NCBI GenBank assembly: GCA_015179125.1
Contig: WHVA01000080.1
Coordinates: 124,001 to 188,000 of the forward strand
Direction of reading: 5' to 3'
Length of the DNA stretch: 64,000 bases
DNA from: Gautieria morchelliformis
Lineage: Eukaryota; Basidiomycota; Agaricomycetes; Gomphales; Gomphaceae
A program made the translations under genes and the position numbers. The notes below the pieces were generated by a model. The model made no database searches, was not told the origin of the DNA, and saw only the letters and a program-made list of their open reading frames with translations. Positions 53,746 through 63,656 of this stretch are shown here, in pieces. The first letter of the stretch is position 1, and each line of letters starts with the position of its first letter.

Positions 53746-56700
53746 CGCAGACACTTCGCAGAAGCTTTTGGGTGTGGAGAAGCTTGCAACAGATGGAAGT
53801 AATTGGCCTCTGTGGCGAGCTACTCTCACAAGTTATTTTGAGTCCAAAAATCTACTCAGGCATATAGAAGGGAGAGCCATTCGACCTCCTGATCCTCCAG
53901 TCATGCCCCCAGGCCATATTCTCACAGAAGCTGAGGAAACTCAGATAGAGAAGGCTGAGGAGAAGCTGGAGAAATATCTTGCCAGAGAAGGACAGGCAAA
54001 AACCCAAATAATCGTCTCAGTGTCAGAGTCACTAGCCCTGATGCTACAGAAGAGACATACAGCAAAAGAAGTCTGGGATGCATTGGTCAATGAGATGACC
54101 AAAAAGCCCAAGATGGTCCTCACCAACCTACAGAGACAGCTTCGCAGTATGAGGTGTCCTGAGGATGGAGACTTGAGAGATCACTTGGACAAGGCCCAAG
54201 ACCTCTATGCTCGTCTCAATGAGATGGGAGCCAGAATTTCTGAAGGAGAGTTCACCGACATTATCCTTGCATCACTTCCACCCTCCTATGAGGCAGTTAT
54301 GAATGCCCTTACCACGTCGCTCGAAGAATGTGGAATGCCCTTAGTGCCTGATGATATTATCAGAGTACTAAAGGCTCAATATGACAGGAGAAAGACCCTC
54401 AATATTTCACAAGAAGAGCAGGCATTTATTGGTTCATCTACGAAAGGGCAGAAGGGCCGGAAAGACCCGAAGGTGCTTGCATGCACTAATTGCCACAAGC
54501 CTGGACATGCTATAGAGAGTTGCTGGGCTAAAGGAGGTGGTAAAGAAGGCCAGGGGCCACGTCAGAAGAAGAAAGCGAAAGCCAAAAAGAAGAAGGGCAA
54601 AGCCAAGGCGAATGTTGCCGAAGAAATGTCCTCTGAGGAGGATGAGAGTGGCAGTCCAGCCGCTTTCGCCAACTTCGACTGCTCTAATTTGAGTAGTTTA
54701 TCTTTGGACACTGTTGTTATCCTCGACACTGGAACGACCGCACATATGACCCCTCACAAGAATTTATTGAGGGATTACAGTCCATTCTCACAGCCGCGCA
54801 CAATTCGTGCAGCCAACAAAGGCACTTTTGATGCCTTCGGTTCAGGCTCACTCGTGCTATCTAACAAGGTTGGAGATAAGACTGTGAACATTACATTGAA
54901 GGATACGTTCTACGCGCCAAAAATGGCTGTTACCCTCATCTCGATCGGCCGGTGCGATGATGCAGGCTATAACACACAAATAGCTGATCAGAAATGCACA
55001 ATATCCAATCGTAAAGGCAGGATATTGATGCAAGCACCGAAGCTGAATGGCTTATATCGATTTGATTTACAACACACAAGTGCCGAAGCGCATGTATGCG
55101 CATCAGCCATGGAAATACATCAAAAAATGGGGCACATTTCACAAAAGTCCCTACAGCACTTGCTCAACCGTGGCATGATATTAGGCATTGAATTGAGCTC
55201 AAAAGGTGACAAGGTTGTTTGCGATGCGTGCATTCAGGCGAAGATTGCACGTAAATCACTTCCTCAGGAACCCAGAAGCCGATCATCAAAATTCGGTGAC
55301 AGAATTTATTCTGATGTCTGGGGACCAGCGAGACACTCCACAATTGACAAGAAATCCTATTATGTGTCTTTCATTGACGACTATTCAAGAGAATCGGTTA
55401 TCTATTTGATGGCAAACAAATCGGAAGCATTTTCAAAATACAAACTCTACGAGGCCTTGATGCTTCGACAGAGGAATATGCACATCAAAGCACTTGTTTC
55501 CGACAGAGGGGGCGAATACACAAGCTCAGAATTTGAACAGCATTTGGCCAAGCAAGGCACGAAGCATCGGTTAACCGTGCACGACACCCCAGAGTCAAAT
55601 GGTGTTGCTGAGCGTTTAAACCGAACTCTAGTTGAAAGAGCTCGTGCCATGCTATTGGAATCAAGTCTTCCTAAGACTCTATGGGGGCATGCAATTTTGC
55701 ACGCCAACTATCTTAGGAATCGGACACACACAAGAGCTTTGCCAGACAAAACCCCTTTTGAAATGATCCATCACGAGAAACCGAACCTGAAAGACATACA
55801 CGTGTGGGGAATTGAAGTCTACGTTAAAGTCAAAGAGGGAAACAAACTAGCAGCCCGTGCCAAAAGAGCTCGGTGGATAGGAATCTCTGGACAGAGCCAT
55901 GGTCACTGCATCTACTGGCCTGACTCTCAGAAGGTTTCTGTCGAGCGGAATATTATATTTGACTCAGAGATGAAGGGGGGCAAAGCTCCAATCATTTCTA
56001 TTGAAGAGTCACAGCTACCTACGTCCAGAAAAATGGTACAGGCCATCTCGGCGTCAGCACCTATGCCTAGCCGCTTAGTCAGCGAAGAGGCAAAGATCGA
56101 GGAAATTGATGATGATGAACCAGAGGAACGTCTGAAAGAGCTGCAACCCAGTCAGACTGTTGATGTTAGACCTAAAGAAGCTGCTCCAACAAGGAGAAGC
56201 GAGAGAATCCGTCAGCAGCAGGTGCAGCCGGCCCCAAGTGGTCCTGTAACAAGATCTCAAACTAAGAGACATGCTGGTGCAGATATCACTACACTAGCTT
56301 ACGAGGACATTGAGGACCATCAAGACAAATTATTCGAACAAGATTTATCCTCTGTCACTGACGGCATCAGTGATTATATCCTTGCCATCAGTACACTTTC
56401 GACCTCCGATCAAAACAAAGATAATGTGCTGCCAGATTTGAATCAGACCGAGCCTAGCAATGCAGATGAAGCCTTAAATGATCCTATGTGGAAAGCATCG
56501 ATGGATAAAGAGTATAAGGTGCTACTCGACAAAGGTGTATGGGAAGTGGTTAAACCACCTCCTGGGGCAAATATTGTCGGAAATAGATGGGTATTCCTCT
56601 GGAAACGCAATCCAGAAGGTGAACCCATCACACCTAGATCGAGGATGGTCGCCCAAGGCTTTACACAAAGTTTTGGAGTCGACTACAATGAAACCTATGC

Positions 56701-57988
56701 ACCTGTTGCTCGGATGACTTCCTTACGGATTATATGTGCCATTGCTGCCAGGAACAACTGGCCTATTCACCAAATGGATGTGGACAGTGCGTATTTGAAT
56801 GCTACACTGCCAGAACCTATTTACATGAGACAGCCGTATGGATATGAGACCGGAGACAAAGATGATGTCCTTCTGCTGAAGAAAGCACTTTACGGCCTCA
56901 AACAGTCTGGAAGGGAATGGTACAAACGTCTGAGTGGTGAATTTCTCAAGTTAGGATTCACTAAATCAGCTTCGGATGGAGCTGTATTTTGCAGACGTGG
57001 ACCGAGAGGGCATGCGATTATTGCAACGGCGGTAGACGACCTCACTATCACAGCTGAGAGTCAACCAATCCTCGATGAGGTAAAGCATGACCTTGCCCAG
57101 GTTTTTAGTATGAAAGACCTAGGCGAGATTCATTGGCTTTTGAACCTCAAAATCGAAAGAGATTGGAATAACAAATCGATTGCAATATCACAAGCCACAT
57201 ACATCCAGAAAATCATCAAAAAATTCAATCTGGATGATGCCAAAACATTTTCCACGCCTCTCGACCCAGCCGTTAAATTATCCAGAGACCAATGCCCTTC
57301 TACAGATGAAGACAAACAGAAGATGTCAAGAATTCCATACAGACAAGCGATAGGATCATTGATGTGGGCAGCAGTAGCCACTCGACCAGACATTGCATTC
57401 GCAGTGTCATTACTTTCTCAATTCCTCGAAAACCCAGGTCCAACACATTGGCAAGCAGTCAAACGTGTCTTTAAATATCTAAAAGGCACGATGGACTACA
57501 AATTGACACTTGGGAAGAATCGAGACGGCCTCATTGGGTATTCAGATGCGGATTGGGCTTCTCAAGAGCACAGGCACTCATACTCGGCTTATATTTTTCA
57601 GATTGATGGAGGGACAGTATCATGGAGTTGTCAAAAACAATCCATAGTAGCCCTATCATCAACTGAAGCCGAATTCGTTGCCCTGACTCATGCGAGTAAA
57701 GAAGCCTTATGGATGCGCCACTTTATTTCTGAAGTATTCCAACCGCTGAATTGTCCCATCAAAATTTATTCAGACAATCAATCAGCCATTGCCATCGTCT
57801 ATGGCACTCAACAACACACGAGGACCAAGCATTTCGACATTAGATTATATTTCATCCGAGATATAGTCGAAGATGAAGAAATTAAGCTTGTGTACCTACC
57901 AACGGAACACATGCTAGCCGATCTTCTCACTAAAGGACTTCCTAGTCCTAGAGTGAGAATCCTCAACGAGAGAATCGGAATATATTAA
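53738..57988 (+). CDS. copia Gag-Pol polyprotein, 1416 aa
   Basis: One uninterrupted frame from ATG 53738 to TAA 57986. Gag has a UBN2-like domain (about aa 10-230), a CCHC knuckle (CTNCHKPGHAIESC) and a Lys-rich tract. Protease has VVILDTGTTAHMTP. Integrase has the zinc domain (HQKMGHIS...CDACIQAK), catalytic D (SDVWGPARH), D (VSDRGGEYTS) and E (PESNGVAERLNRTL). RT has RWVFLWKRNPEGE, MDVDSAYLNATL, LKKALYGLKQSGREWY and the catalytic box AVDDLTIT. RNase H has GYSDADWAS, ALSSTEAEF and DNQSAI. All catalytic residues I checked are present, so the element may be active. Confidence 0.93.
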   Translation: MGPADTSQKLLGVEKLATDGSNWPLWRATLTSYFESKNLLRHIEGRAIRPPDPPVMPPGHILTEAEETQIEKAEEKLEKYLAREGQAKTQIIVSVSESLALMLQKRHTAKEVWDALVNEMTKKPKMVLTNLQRQLRSMRCPEDGDLRDHLDKAQDLYARLNEMGARISEGEFTDIILASLPPSYEAVMNALTTSLEECGMPLVPDDIIRVLKAQYDRRKTLNISQEEQAFIGSSTKGQKGRKDPKVLACTNCHKPGHAIESCWAKGGGKEGQGPRQKKKAKAKKKKGKAKANVAEEMSSEEDESGSPAAFANFDCSNLSSLSLDTVVILDTGTTAHMTPHKNLLRDYSPFSQPRTIRAANKGTFDAFGSGSLVLSNKVGDKTVNITLKDTFYAPKMAVTLISIGRCDDAGYNTQIADQKCTISNRKGRILMQAPKLNGLYRFDLQHTSAEAHVCASAMEIHQKMGHISQKSLQHLLNRGMILGIELSSKGDKVVCDACIQAKIARKSLPQEPRSRSSKFGDRIYSDVWGPARHSTIDKKSYYVSFIDDYSRESVIYLMANKSEAFSKYKLYEALMLRQRNMHIKALVSDRGGEYTSSEFEQHLAKQGTKHRLTVHDTPESNGVAERLNRTLVERARAMLLESSLPKTLWGHAILHANYLRNRTHTRALPDKTPFEMIHHEKPNLKDIHVWGIEVYVKVKEGNKLAARAKRARWIGISGQSHGHCIYWPDSQKVSVERNIIFDSEMKGGKAPIISIEESQLPTSRKMVQAISASAPMPSRLVSEEAKIEEIDDDEPEERLKELQPSQTVDVRPKEAAPTRRSERIRQQQVQPAPSGPVTRSQTKRHAGADITTLAYEDIEDHQDKLFEQDLSSVTDGISDYILAISTLSTSDQNKDNVLPDLNQTEPSNADEALNDPMWKASMDKEYKVLLDKGVWEVVKPPPGANIVGNRWVFLWKRNPEGEPITPRSRMVAQGFTQSFGVDYNETYAPVARMTSLRIICAIAARNNWPIHQMDVDSAYLNATLPEPIYMRQPYGYETGDKDDVLLLKKALYGLKQSGREWYKRLSGEFLKLGFTKSASDGAVFCRRGPRGHAIIATAVDDLTITAESQPILDEVKHDLAQVFSMKDLGEIHWLLNLKIERDWNNKSIAISQATYIQKIIKKFNLDDAKTFSTPLDPAVKLSRDQCPSTDEDKQKMSRIPYRQAIGSLMWAAVATRPDIAFAVSLLSQFLENPGPTHWQAVKRVFKYLKGTMDYKLTLGKNRDGLIGYSDADWASQEHRHSYSAYIFQIDGGTVSWSCQKQSIVALSSTEAEFVALTHASKEALWMRHFISEVFQPLNCPIKIYSDNQSAIAIVYGTQQHTRTKHFDIRLYFIRDIVEDEEIKLVYLPTEHMLADLLTKGLPSPRVRILNERIGIY

Positions 57989-57990
57989 GC

Positions 57991-58001
57991 TTGAGGGGGC
58001 G
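57991..58001 (+). other. copia polypurine tract
   Basis: TTGAGGGGGCG directly before the 3' LTR, two bases after the Gag-Pol stop. Confidence 0.75.
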
Positions 58002-58489
58002 TGTTGGGTGCATTTATGCTCCTGCACCAAAATCAAGCATAATATATTCAATTTATTGTGTGGTGTTTCAATATTTTCTCATACTGTTCTTGTACCATGC
58101 ATCCATTTCTCTGCTTATTTTCGAAATTTTCCAGTCACTCTCTATCTCTCCATTTTATTCTGTTATTTCTACTTTCACAGGCGGCTGCACCCAGCGGAGT
58201 TTGAAACGACTTCGACGCGCGAGCCCTTGGGCGCTAAAGGGCCGGGTGCAAGTATATGCCTTCTGAGACAGGATTACACTCCTCTCTCAGTGACAATAAA
58301 TTCACTGAGAGAGGCGAGTAGTATTCTTCATATTTACATAGCATGTTGACTGAAAATCATGTAGTATATTTGATTCTAGGTATTGTATTAATACATCAGT
58401 GACAATAAATTCACTGAGAGAGTATATTTGATTCTAGCTTTCTAAGAACTCTACCGAACCTTCCCTGCCATAGCCCCTAGTTGCTAACA
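58002..58489 (+). repeat. copia 3' LTR (488 bp)
   Basis: Identical to 53244-53731 by direct reading. It is followed at 58490 by AACTCAGCC, the truncated RNase H of LINE copy 3 on the other strand. Confidence 0.95.
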
Positions 58490-61400
58490 AACTCAGCCTC
58501 GAATACCGTGTGCTCGCTTTCCGACCCCAAGTGCAGGTGCACCGACCTGTGTTCCCTCCCATTCTTGTACAGTACCGCCGCAGCTCCTATCCCGCCTTCC
58601 AGACATGATCCGTCAGAAAACACTATCACCTCCGCCTCTTCTGATTCTATCTGTTCAATCGCTTGCTCTTTGTCGTGTGGGATTCGTGTGCTGAAGGCCA
58701 GGTCCCATTTGGGTCCAAGTACCACAGTTTGGATCTTTTCCATCTTGTCCGGGATGAGCTTGTACGCGTGCAGAATCTCGTGGAGGGGTGATTGGTGTCG
58801 CTGTACGTATCTTCTGGCTGTTCTTTTTACTTTCGCAGCAAGCGGGTGTTCGTCAGGTAAACAAGCGAGTCTTACCGCGGCTCTATGTATCAGCTTGGCT
58901 ACTAGCAATGGGAACGGCATGAGATTAGCGTGTGCTTCGAGTGTGTCCGTGACCGTGGTTCTGAGGGCTCTGGTGATGTCCAGCGCCGCTTGTCTTTGTA
59001 TCCGTGCTAGCTTGTTAATTTTCCCCTTGGTCCCTTTGCCTTGTTCGCTTGCTGGTACGAGAAACATGTCAGCGGCATATAGCAGTTTTGGCACCGCCAC
59101 GGTAAGGTAATAAGTTCTCATGTGCTTAGCTGTGATTCCTTTGGTCGGCCTTGCTAATCTTCTGTATTGGCCGATGTACGCTTCGCCCTTCTTTAGCGCG
59201 TAGTTTGTGTGTTCCTTGAATCTGAGTTCTTGGTCTATTATCACTCCTAGAAGTTTGTGCGTCGTCGTAGGATCTATGCGGTGTTGCCCTATTCTTATCG
59301 GTGGCCTGGCCAGCGGTCTGGTTTTGCTCGTTTTCGTGGGGTCCTTCTCCCTGCGTCTGCTCAACCCCATTAGTCCGAACTTGTCCACTGCAAACTGGCA
59401 TTCGTGCTTCGCGGCCCAGCTGTATGCCCCGTCTGGCCTTGTCATGATATCGGACAACTTATTGAATGCTTCCTCGAAGTCGGCACCTTCCGCTGTGATA
59501 GTCGTGTCATCCACGAAACCTACGCTGTTTTCTCCATTCTCTCTCTGCTCTATGTCTAGCAGATCTCCATTGTAGTATTGGTAGGCGATCGCGGACAAGG
59601 GGCACCCTTGATCCATGCCATGCCCTATCAGTCTGGTCACAGCCGTGTGATCATCAAAACTGACTGTCGTGAGTCTATTTTGAACTTTTCTGCGTATCCA
59701 TTCCGTGTACTCGACCAGTACTCCTCACCTGCGCATGTTGTGAGTGAGTCTGTCCAGCATGATGCTTGGGAAGGCTCCCTTGATGTCCAGGTACAATACT
59801 CCCATTACCTTGCCTCTCCTCCAAGCGTCCTTCGCCTCTGCTACCACGTAGTGCACTGCGTCCGTGGTCGTACGTCCCGGCCTGCAGCCAAAATGATTGT
59901 TGGGCAGCAATCGGTGTTTCTCGGTCATCTTGACCAGATCTTCCGCCACGCACGCTGATAATACTTTGCCCAGTGTATCCAGCAATGCTATAGGCCTGTA
60001 CGCGCCAGGCACCGTGTAATCGGCTTTGCCCGGTTTGCGTAGGACCCTCGTGATCGAGTCCCTCCACTCGGCCGGGTAGGTCTTGAGCTCGAACGTGGCT
60101 CGGTAAAGGGGTCCTATGTATGGCAGGAGCACGTCAATACACTGTTTGATGAGTACATTTGGAATACCGTTCTCCCCCAGAGCCTTGAACGGGTTGAGCT
60201 TGTTCACTGCTCTGCGTATCTGTGTGTTGGATATTGGCTTATACTCGAAGGCCGGGGTCGGGTACTCGTGTTCTGGCGGGATTCCCTCGGCGTTCGCGCT
60301 TGGCTTTGGGAAGAATGTATTGAAGAGTAGGTCGGCTTTCTGATCGTTTGTCTCTGCGACCAGTTGCGCCCCATTTGGTTGCATCGCTGTCAGTGTTGGG
60401 ATGCGTGCCCGCCCCCCATTAGCTGCCTCCGATGAGGCATACTTGTGCGCTGTCCAAATCGTTCTCTGGTCTATGCCTTCGAGGAAATCGTTCCAGTGGT
60501 CTTTTTTCGATTTCTCGATGGCTTCCGCGTATTTGTTTCTTGCGGTTCTGTACTCGTCATGCACCGCGTCAGCTGGTTCACTGCGTCTGGCATATGCTTT
60601 CCTGCCCAGTTGCCTGGTTTCCACTCTGGTGCGTGTTAGCTGTAATGACCACCATCGTTTTGCATAAGGTGACGGGTTGCTTTTCGGTACCAGTTCCTCG
60701 GTGGTGGTCATTATGGCCTCTGTTAATGCGTGCAGGAGGTGGTGGAATTGCTGGGGGTGGTAGGGGTTGGTTCGCGGATTGCCTCTCCGAGCCTCGTTTT
60801 GAGCTGCTCGCCGTATCCCTTCCAATCGACCTGTCTATAGTTCGGTTTGGGTGCCTGCGGTTTTGCCATGACGGTTACGTCGATTGCGGTGTCGATTGGG
60901 AAGTGATCGCTTTTGGGGGGTAAGTCTTCTGGTACTGTTCTGTAACTAACTAAGCTTTCTATTAATGAGGAAGAGATGAAGACGTTATCTGTGCGAGTGT
61001 AGTTTCCAGTCGCCATTGCTTTGAGTGTGGGCGTGCCCTTGGGTAGTGCCATGTGTAAATCGTGGTCCGCGATCGCATCCAGCAGTATTTGCGCCTCATC
61101 TAAGTTAGCTCTGGTGAACAGGTGCAAGTTCCGTAGCTCGTCCCACATTGGGTGGTGCCTGTTGAAATCGCCCAGCCAGACCATGCCAGCTGCTTCCCGT
61201 CCATGTTCTCTTTCTTCCACTGCGCTTTTTTGGACATACTCCTGTACGGCTCTTATGCTGTCAGATTGTGTACAGTCGGCGTAGATATTTATAACGAGTA
61301 CGTCACCCATGTTTGTTTTGATTTTTATCGCCGTGACATCCGGCGTTCCTATTTCTATCGCTCTCCATCCGCCTGTCGCAACTTTCTTGCTCACCAGTAT

Positions 61401-61634
61401 CATCGATCTCGTCCATCTCTCTTTGTCTCGAAAATGGGTTTCCAGGTATACCGAGTACCAGCTGGGAGTGGCTCTGGCGTTACCTAAGAAATCGATATGT
61501 GGTTCTTGTATGGCAAGAATGTCATAGCGGTCTGGTGAGCACTTAGCTAGTATTTCCGACATCGCGGTCAATGATTTGTTGGCATTCTGTTGTCTAACCC
61601 TTAGTTTTGCGATCTGTGGATTGTCTTCACTCAT
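58490..61634 (-). pseudogene. LINE copy 3 ORF2: endonuclease, reverse transcriptase, truncated RNase H
   Basis: Starts at ATG 61634, overlapping the ORF1 stop. The APE-type endonuclease (61634-60723) shows AIQEPHIDFLG, WLGDFNRHHPMWDE and KSDHFPID. After a one-base shift near 60770 the RT follows: FKALGENGIPNVLIKQC, YRPIALLDTLGKV, FGCRPGRTTTDAVH, LYLDIKGAFPSI, a lone TGA at 59727-59725 (NMRR-stop-GVLVEY), then MDQGCPLSAIAYQYY and the catalytic FVDDTTI. RNase H begins (VFSDGSCLEGGIGAAAVLY) and is cut after EHTVFEAEF by the copia LTR. The endonuclease-RT-RNase H order fits Tad/I-group non-LTR elements. Two lesions and the truncation make it inactive. Confidence 0.88.
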
Positions 61635-63400
61635 CCCCGGTGTGGCTCGTTATCGTCTGTGTTTCCGTCTCTCCCTTGTGTCCTCTCGTGGCTGCTTCCG
61701 ATTCCGTAATCGTCCAGCCTGCTCTGCCTGCCTCCTCCGGGGTCCCGTCTCTGCCACCCTGGGTCCCTGTGCCCCACTTGTGGATTTGCTCTTCTCTTGT
61801 CCCCCGGTGTGCTCCTTCTATTTTCCGACCTACCCCTGTTTTGGGGGCCATCTTCTCTGCATTGCGATCTCTCCTGGTCTTCGTGGTGCATTTGTTGTTC
61901 GAGAGGGACCCTCGCTCCATCTATTCCCCCTCTCCTGTCTTCTCCAGTACTGGTCTTCCTGAGTGTGTCTCCAACGTCCTCTACATCCTCCGCCGCTCCC
62001 TGTTGCTCCCACGTCCATGGGCTCTCGTTCAGAAAGAACCTGTATGTGTGTTCGGGGTCATTCTTCTCGATCACCGTGCACGCTGCCCTGAATATCGGGC
62101 ACGTTCTATCCCACGAGGCGTGTCCATGCTCGTTGCAGTTCGCGCATTTAAATTTCTTCGGGTCAATCTCCTCGCACTCTGCCATTCTGTGTTCCATCCC
62201 GCACGTTCCACACGTCTCCTGGCCGTTGCACTCCGCTGCTATGTGTCTCACGTTGTACCTTTGGCACTTCAAGCAACGGCGTGGCTCCCTTTTCATCCTT
62301 CTAGCCCACGTTCTCTTGCCAGCGATGATCAATCCGTCTCTGATGCTCTGGTTTGCGGCTTCGGCGGTCGCGAACTTTGCTATGATGTGGGCTGATTTCT
62401 GGCCCGGCGTCCTTCTGTGTATGGGTTTTATCCATCGGGTCAAGAGCAGGGATCCGGTGGGCAGCTTCGAATCTCGTTCGATTCTTTCCATCTCTGCTAG
62501 CGCGTCAGGTGCGTGGCCCAAAGGCATGTATTCCACTATTACCGCGAGGGCTCTGTCCTTTATTGTGGCCATGCCGCTAAATTTGCTGAGAAAGCTTTCT
62601 TTGTTTTGTTGGACCCACTTTGCTGCTTCCTCCGTTTCTAGGTCAAACACGATCCCGCCGTTCGCTAGTTTTTTGGCCCCGATGAAGGCTATGTTGGGAG
62701 AGTCTTGATTTTCTTCCAGGTTAGCGACAGCTTTGTTCGCTTTGGCGACCAGTTCTCGCTCCGTCAGCTCGCTAAGTGTGTTCTGTTCCCCCTGTGGGTC
62801 TATACCTATTAGTATCTGCTTCGCTCTCGCTTTCGCCTTCGCTAGGTTATTGGGATGTGACAAAGGTACGTTACCCTTGAGTGCGGCCGCGTATGTCGCG
62901 TTCCCTATTCCGCCACCTGTTTCCTGTTCTCTCAACCTCCCCATGTTGTTTAGGTGCTCTACTAGGTTGCTGGCGTCGCCCGCCGTCTCTTTCGTGATCT
63001 CCATTGCCGTTCTGGCGTCGTCTATCGCTACTTCCACCTTGCTGAGGATGGCCTCGAGACTCCGTTCGACGTGCTGCTTGACCGCTGCCCCCACCGCTTT
63101 TGCTGCTTCCTCTAGCATGAGTATCGCTACCGCTCTCACGCCTTCCTGCAGGGTTTTCCCACTCGCATTGTGCGCTAGGGACAGTAGGGCGTAGCTGAGT
63201 TGCTCCGTCGATAGGGGGTCGTCCTTTGCGAGGTATCCGTACCTATCGAGGTATTGCCTCGCTTGCTCTCTGGTTCGCACCGACATGTTCGGCTCAGCTA
63301 ATAGCTCTGTTCTAGTTTTGGTGCTAGGCTGCTGTGTGTTGCTAGCTCTTGTGCGGCCCTGTGACGTGGCCGGCATTTGGGGTTCGACGCTCGACAGCAT
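61631..63400 (-). CDS. LINE copy 3 ORF1, Gag-like nucleic-acid-binding protein, 589 aa
   Basis: Intact frame from ATG 63400. A helical region (about aa 40-200) precedes an RRM-like or Gag-like core, then three zinc knuckles in a row (CLKCQRYNVRHIAAEC, CGTCGMEHRMAEC, CANCNEHGHASWDRTC; about aa 385-450) and a basic, Arg/Gly/Asp-rich tail. ORF1 proteins package LINE RNA. The stop TGA shares two bases with the ORF2 start (ATGA, 61634-61631), as in elements where ORF2 is made by termination-reinitiation. Confidence 0.88.
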   Translation of the reverse strand: MLSSVEPQMPATSQGRTRASNTQQPSTKTRTELLAEPNMSVRTREQARQYLDRYGYLAKDDPLSTEQLSYALLSLAHNASGKTLQEGVRAVAILMLEEAAKAVGAAVKQHVERSLEAILSKVEVAIDDARTAMEITKETAGDASNLVEHLNNMGRLREQETGGGIGNATYAAALKGNVPLSHPNNLAKAKARAKQILIGIDPQGEQNTLSELTERELVAKANKAVANLEENQDSPNIAFIGAKKLANGGIVFDLETEEAAKWVQQNKESFLSKFSGMATIKDRALAVIVEYMPLGHAPDALAEMERIERDSKLPTGSLLLTRWIKPIHRRTPGQKSAHIIAKFATAEAANQSIRDGLIIAGKRTWARRMKREPRRCLKCQRYNVRHIAAECNGQETCGTCGMEHRMAECEEIDPKKFKCANCNEHGHASWDRTCPIFRAACTVIEKNDPEHTYRFFLNESPWTWEQQGAAEDVEDVGDTLRKTSTGEDRRGGIDGARVPLEQQMHHEDQERSQCREDGPQNRGRSENRRSTPGDKRRANPQVGHRDPGWQRRDPGGGRQSRLDDYGIGSSHERTQGRDGNTDDNEPHRG

Positions 63401-63451
63401 TGATTTTTGGGTCGCTCCTTTTTGTAGAAGCTGGATGCTATCACTGACTGA
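63401..63451 (-). other. LINE copy 3 5' leader with a 10-bp perfect inverted repeat at its edge
   Basis: TATCACTGAC-TGAT-GTCAGTGATA (63439-63462) spans the likely boundary between LINE leader and the next LTR. No gene. Confidence 0.4.
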
Positions 63452-63656
63452 TGTCAGTGATACACCGATTGGGTGTGGTTATAGTGCGTTTGGCTGGGAA
63501 AAGAGTTTTCGGCGTTTTGGGTGTGGTGGTAAGCGTGAGAAAACTCCCCCATCGCATCTTACCCTTACACTGTCACTACGTAGCATCAGAATACCACACA
63601 TTGGTCAAGTTCTGTCGTGCTCTTGTGACTTAAGGCTTAAGATAGATATCTTTACA
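63452..63656 (+). repeat. LTR of a second gypsy B-family element, diverged
   Basis: The last 110 bp (from CATCGCATCTTACCC to ATATCTTTACA) align to the gypsy B LTR at roughly 87% by eye. The upstream half does not align. The start at TGTCAGTG is a guess from the TG rule. The element reads rightwards off the window. Confidence 0.55.

Larger units (their letters stand above)
53244..58489 (+). mobile_element. Ty1/copia retrotransposon, apparently intact
   Basis: 488-bp LTRs at 53244-53731 and 58002-58489 read identically along their whole length. Between them are a primer-binding site, a single Gag-Pol frame and a polypurine tract (57991-58001). Integrase precedes RT, which defines copia. Flanks do not match: CGGGT on the left (gypsy C gag) and AACTC on the right (LINE copy 3). 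Identical LTRs imply very recent insertion or recombination. Confidence 0.92.

Noticed and set aside
61576..62708. Plus-strand frames of up to about 300 codons opposite LINE ORF1
   Set aside because: They are antisense to an intact zinc-knuckle ORF1 and lack domains.
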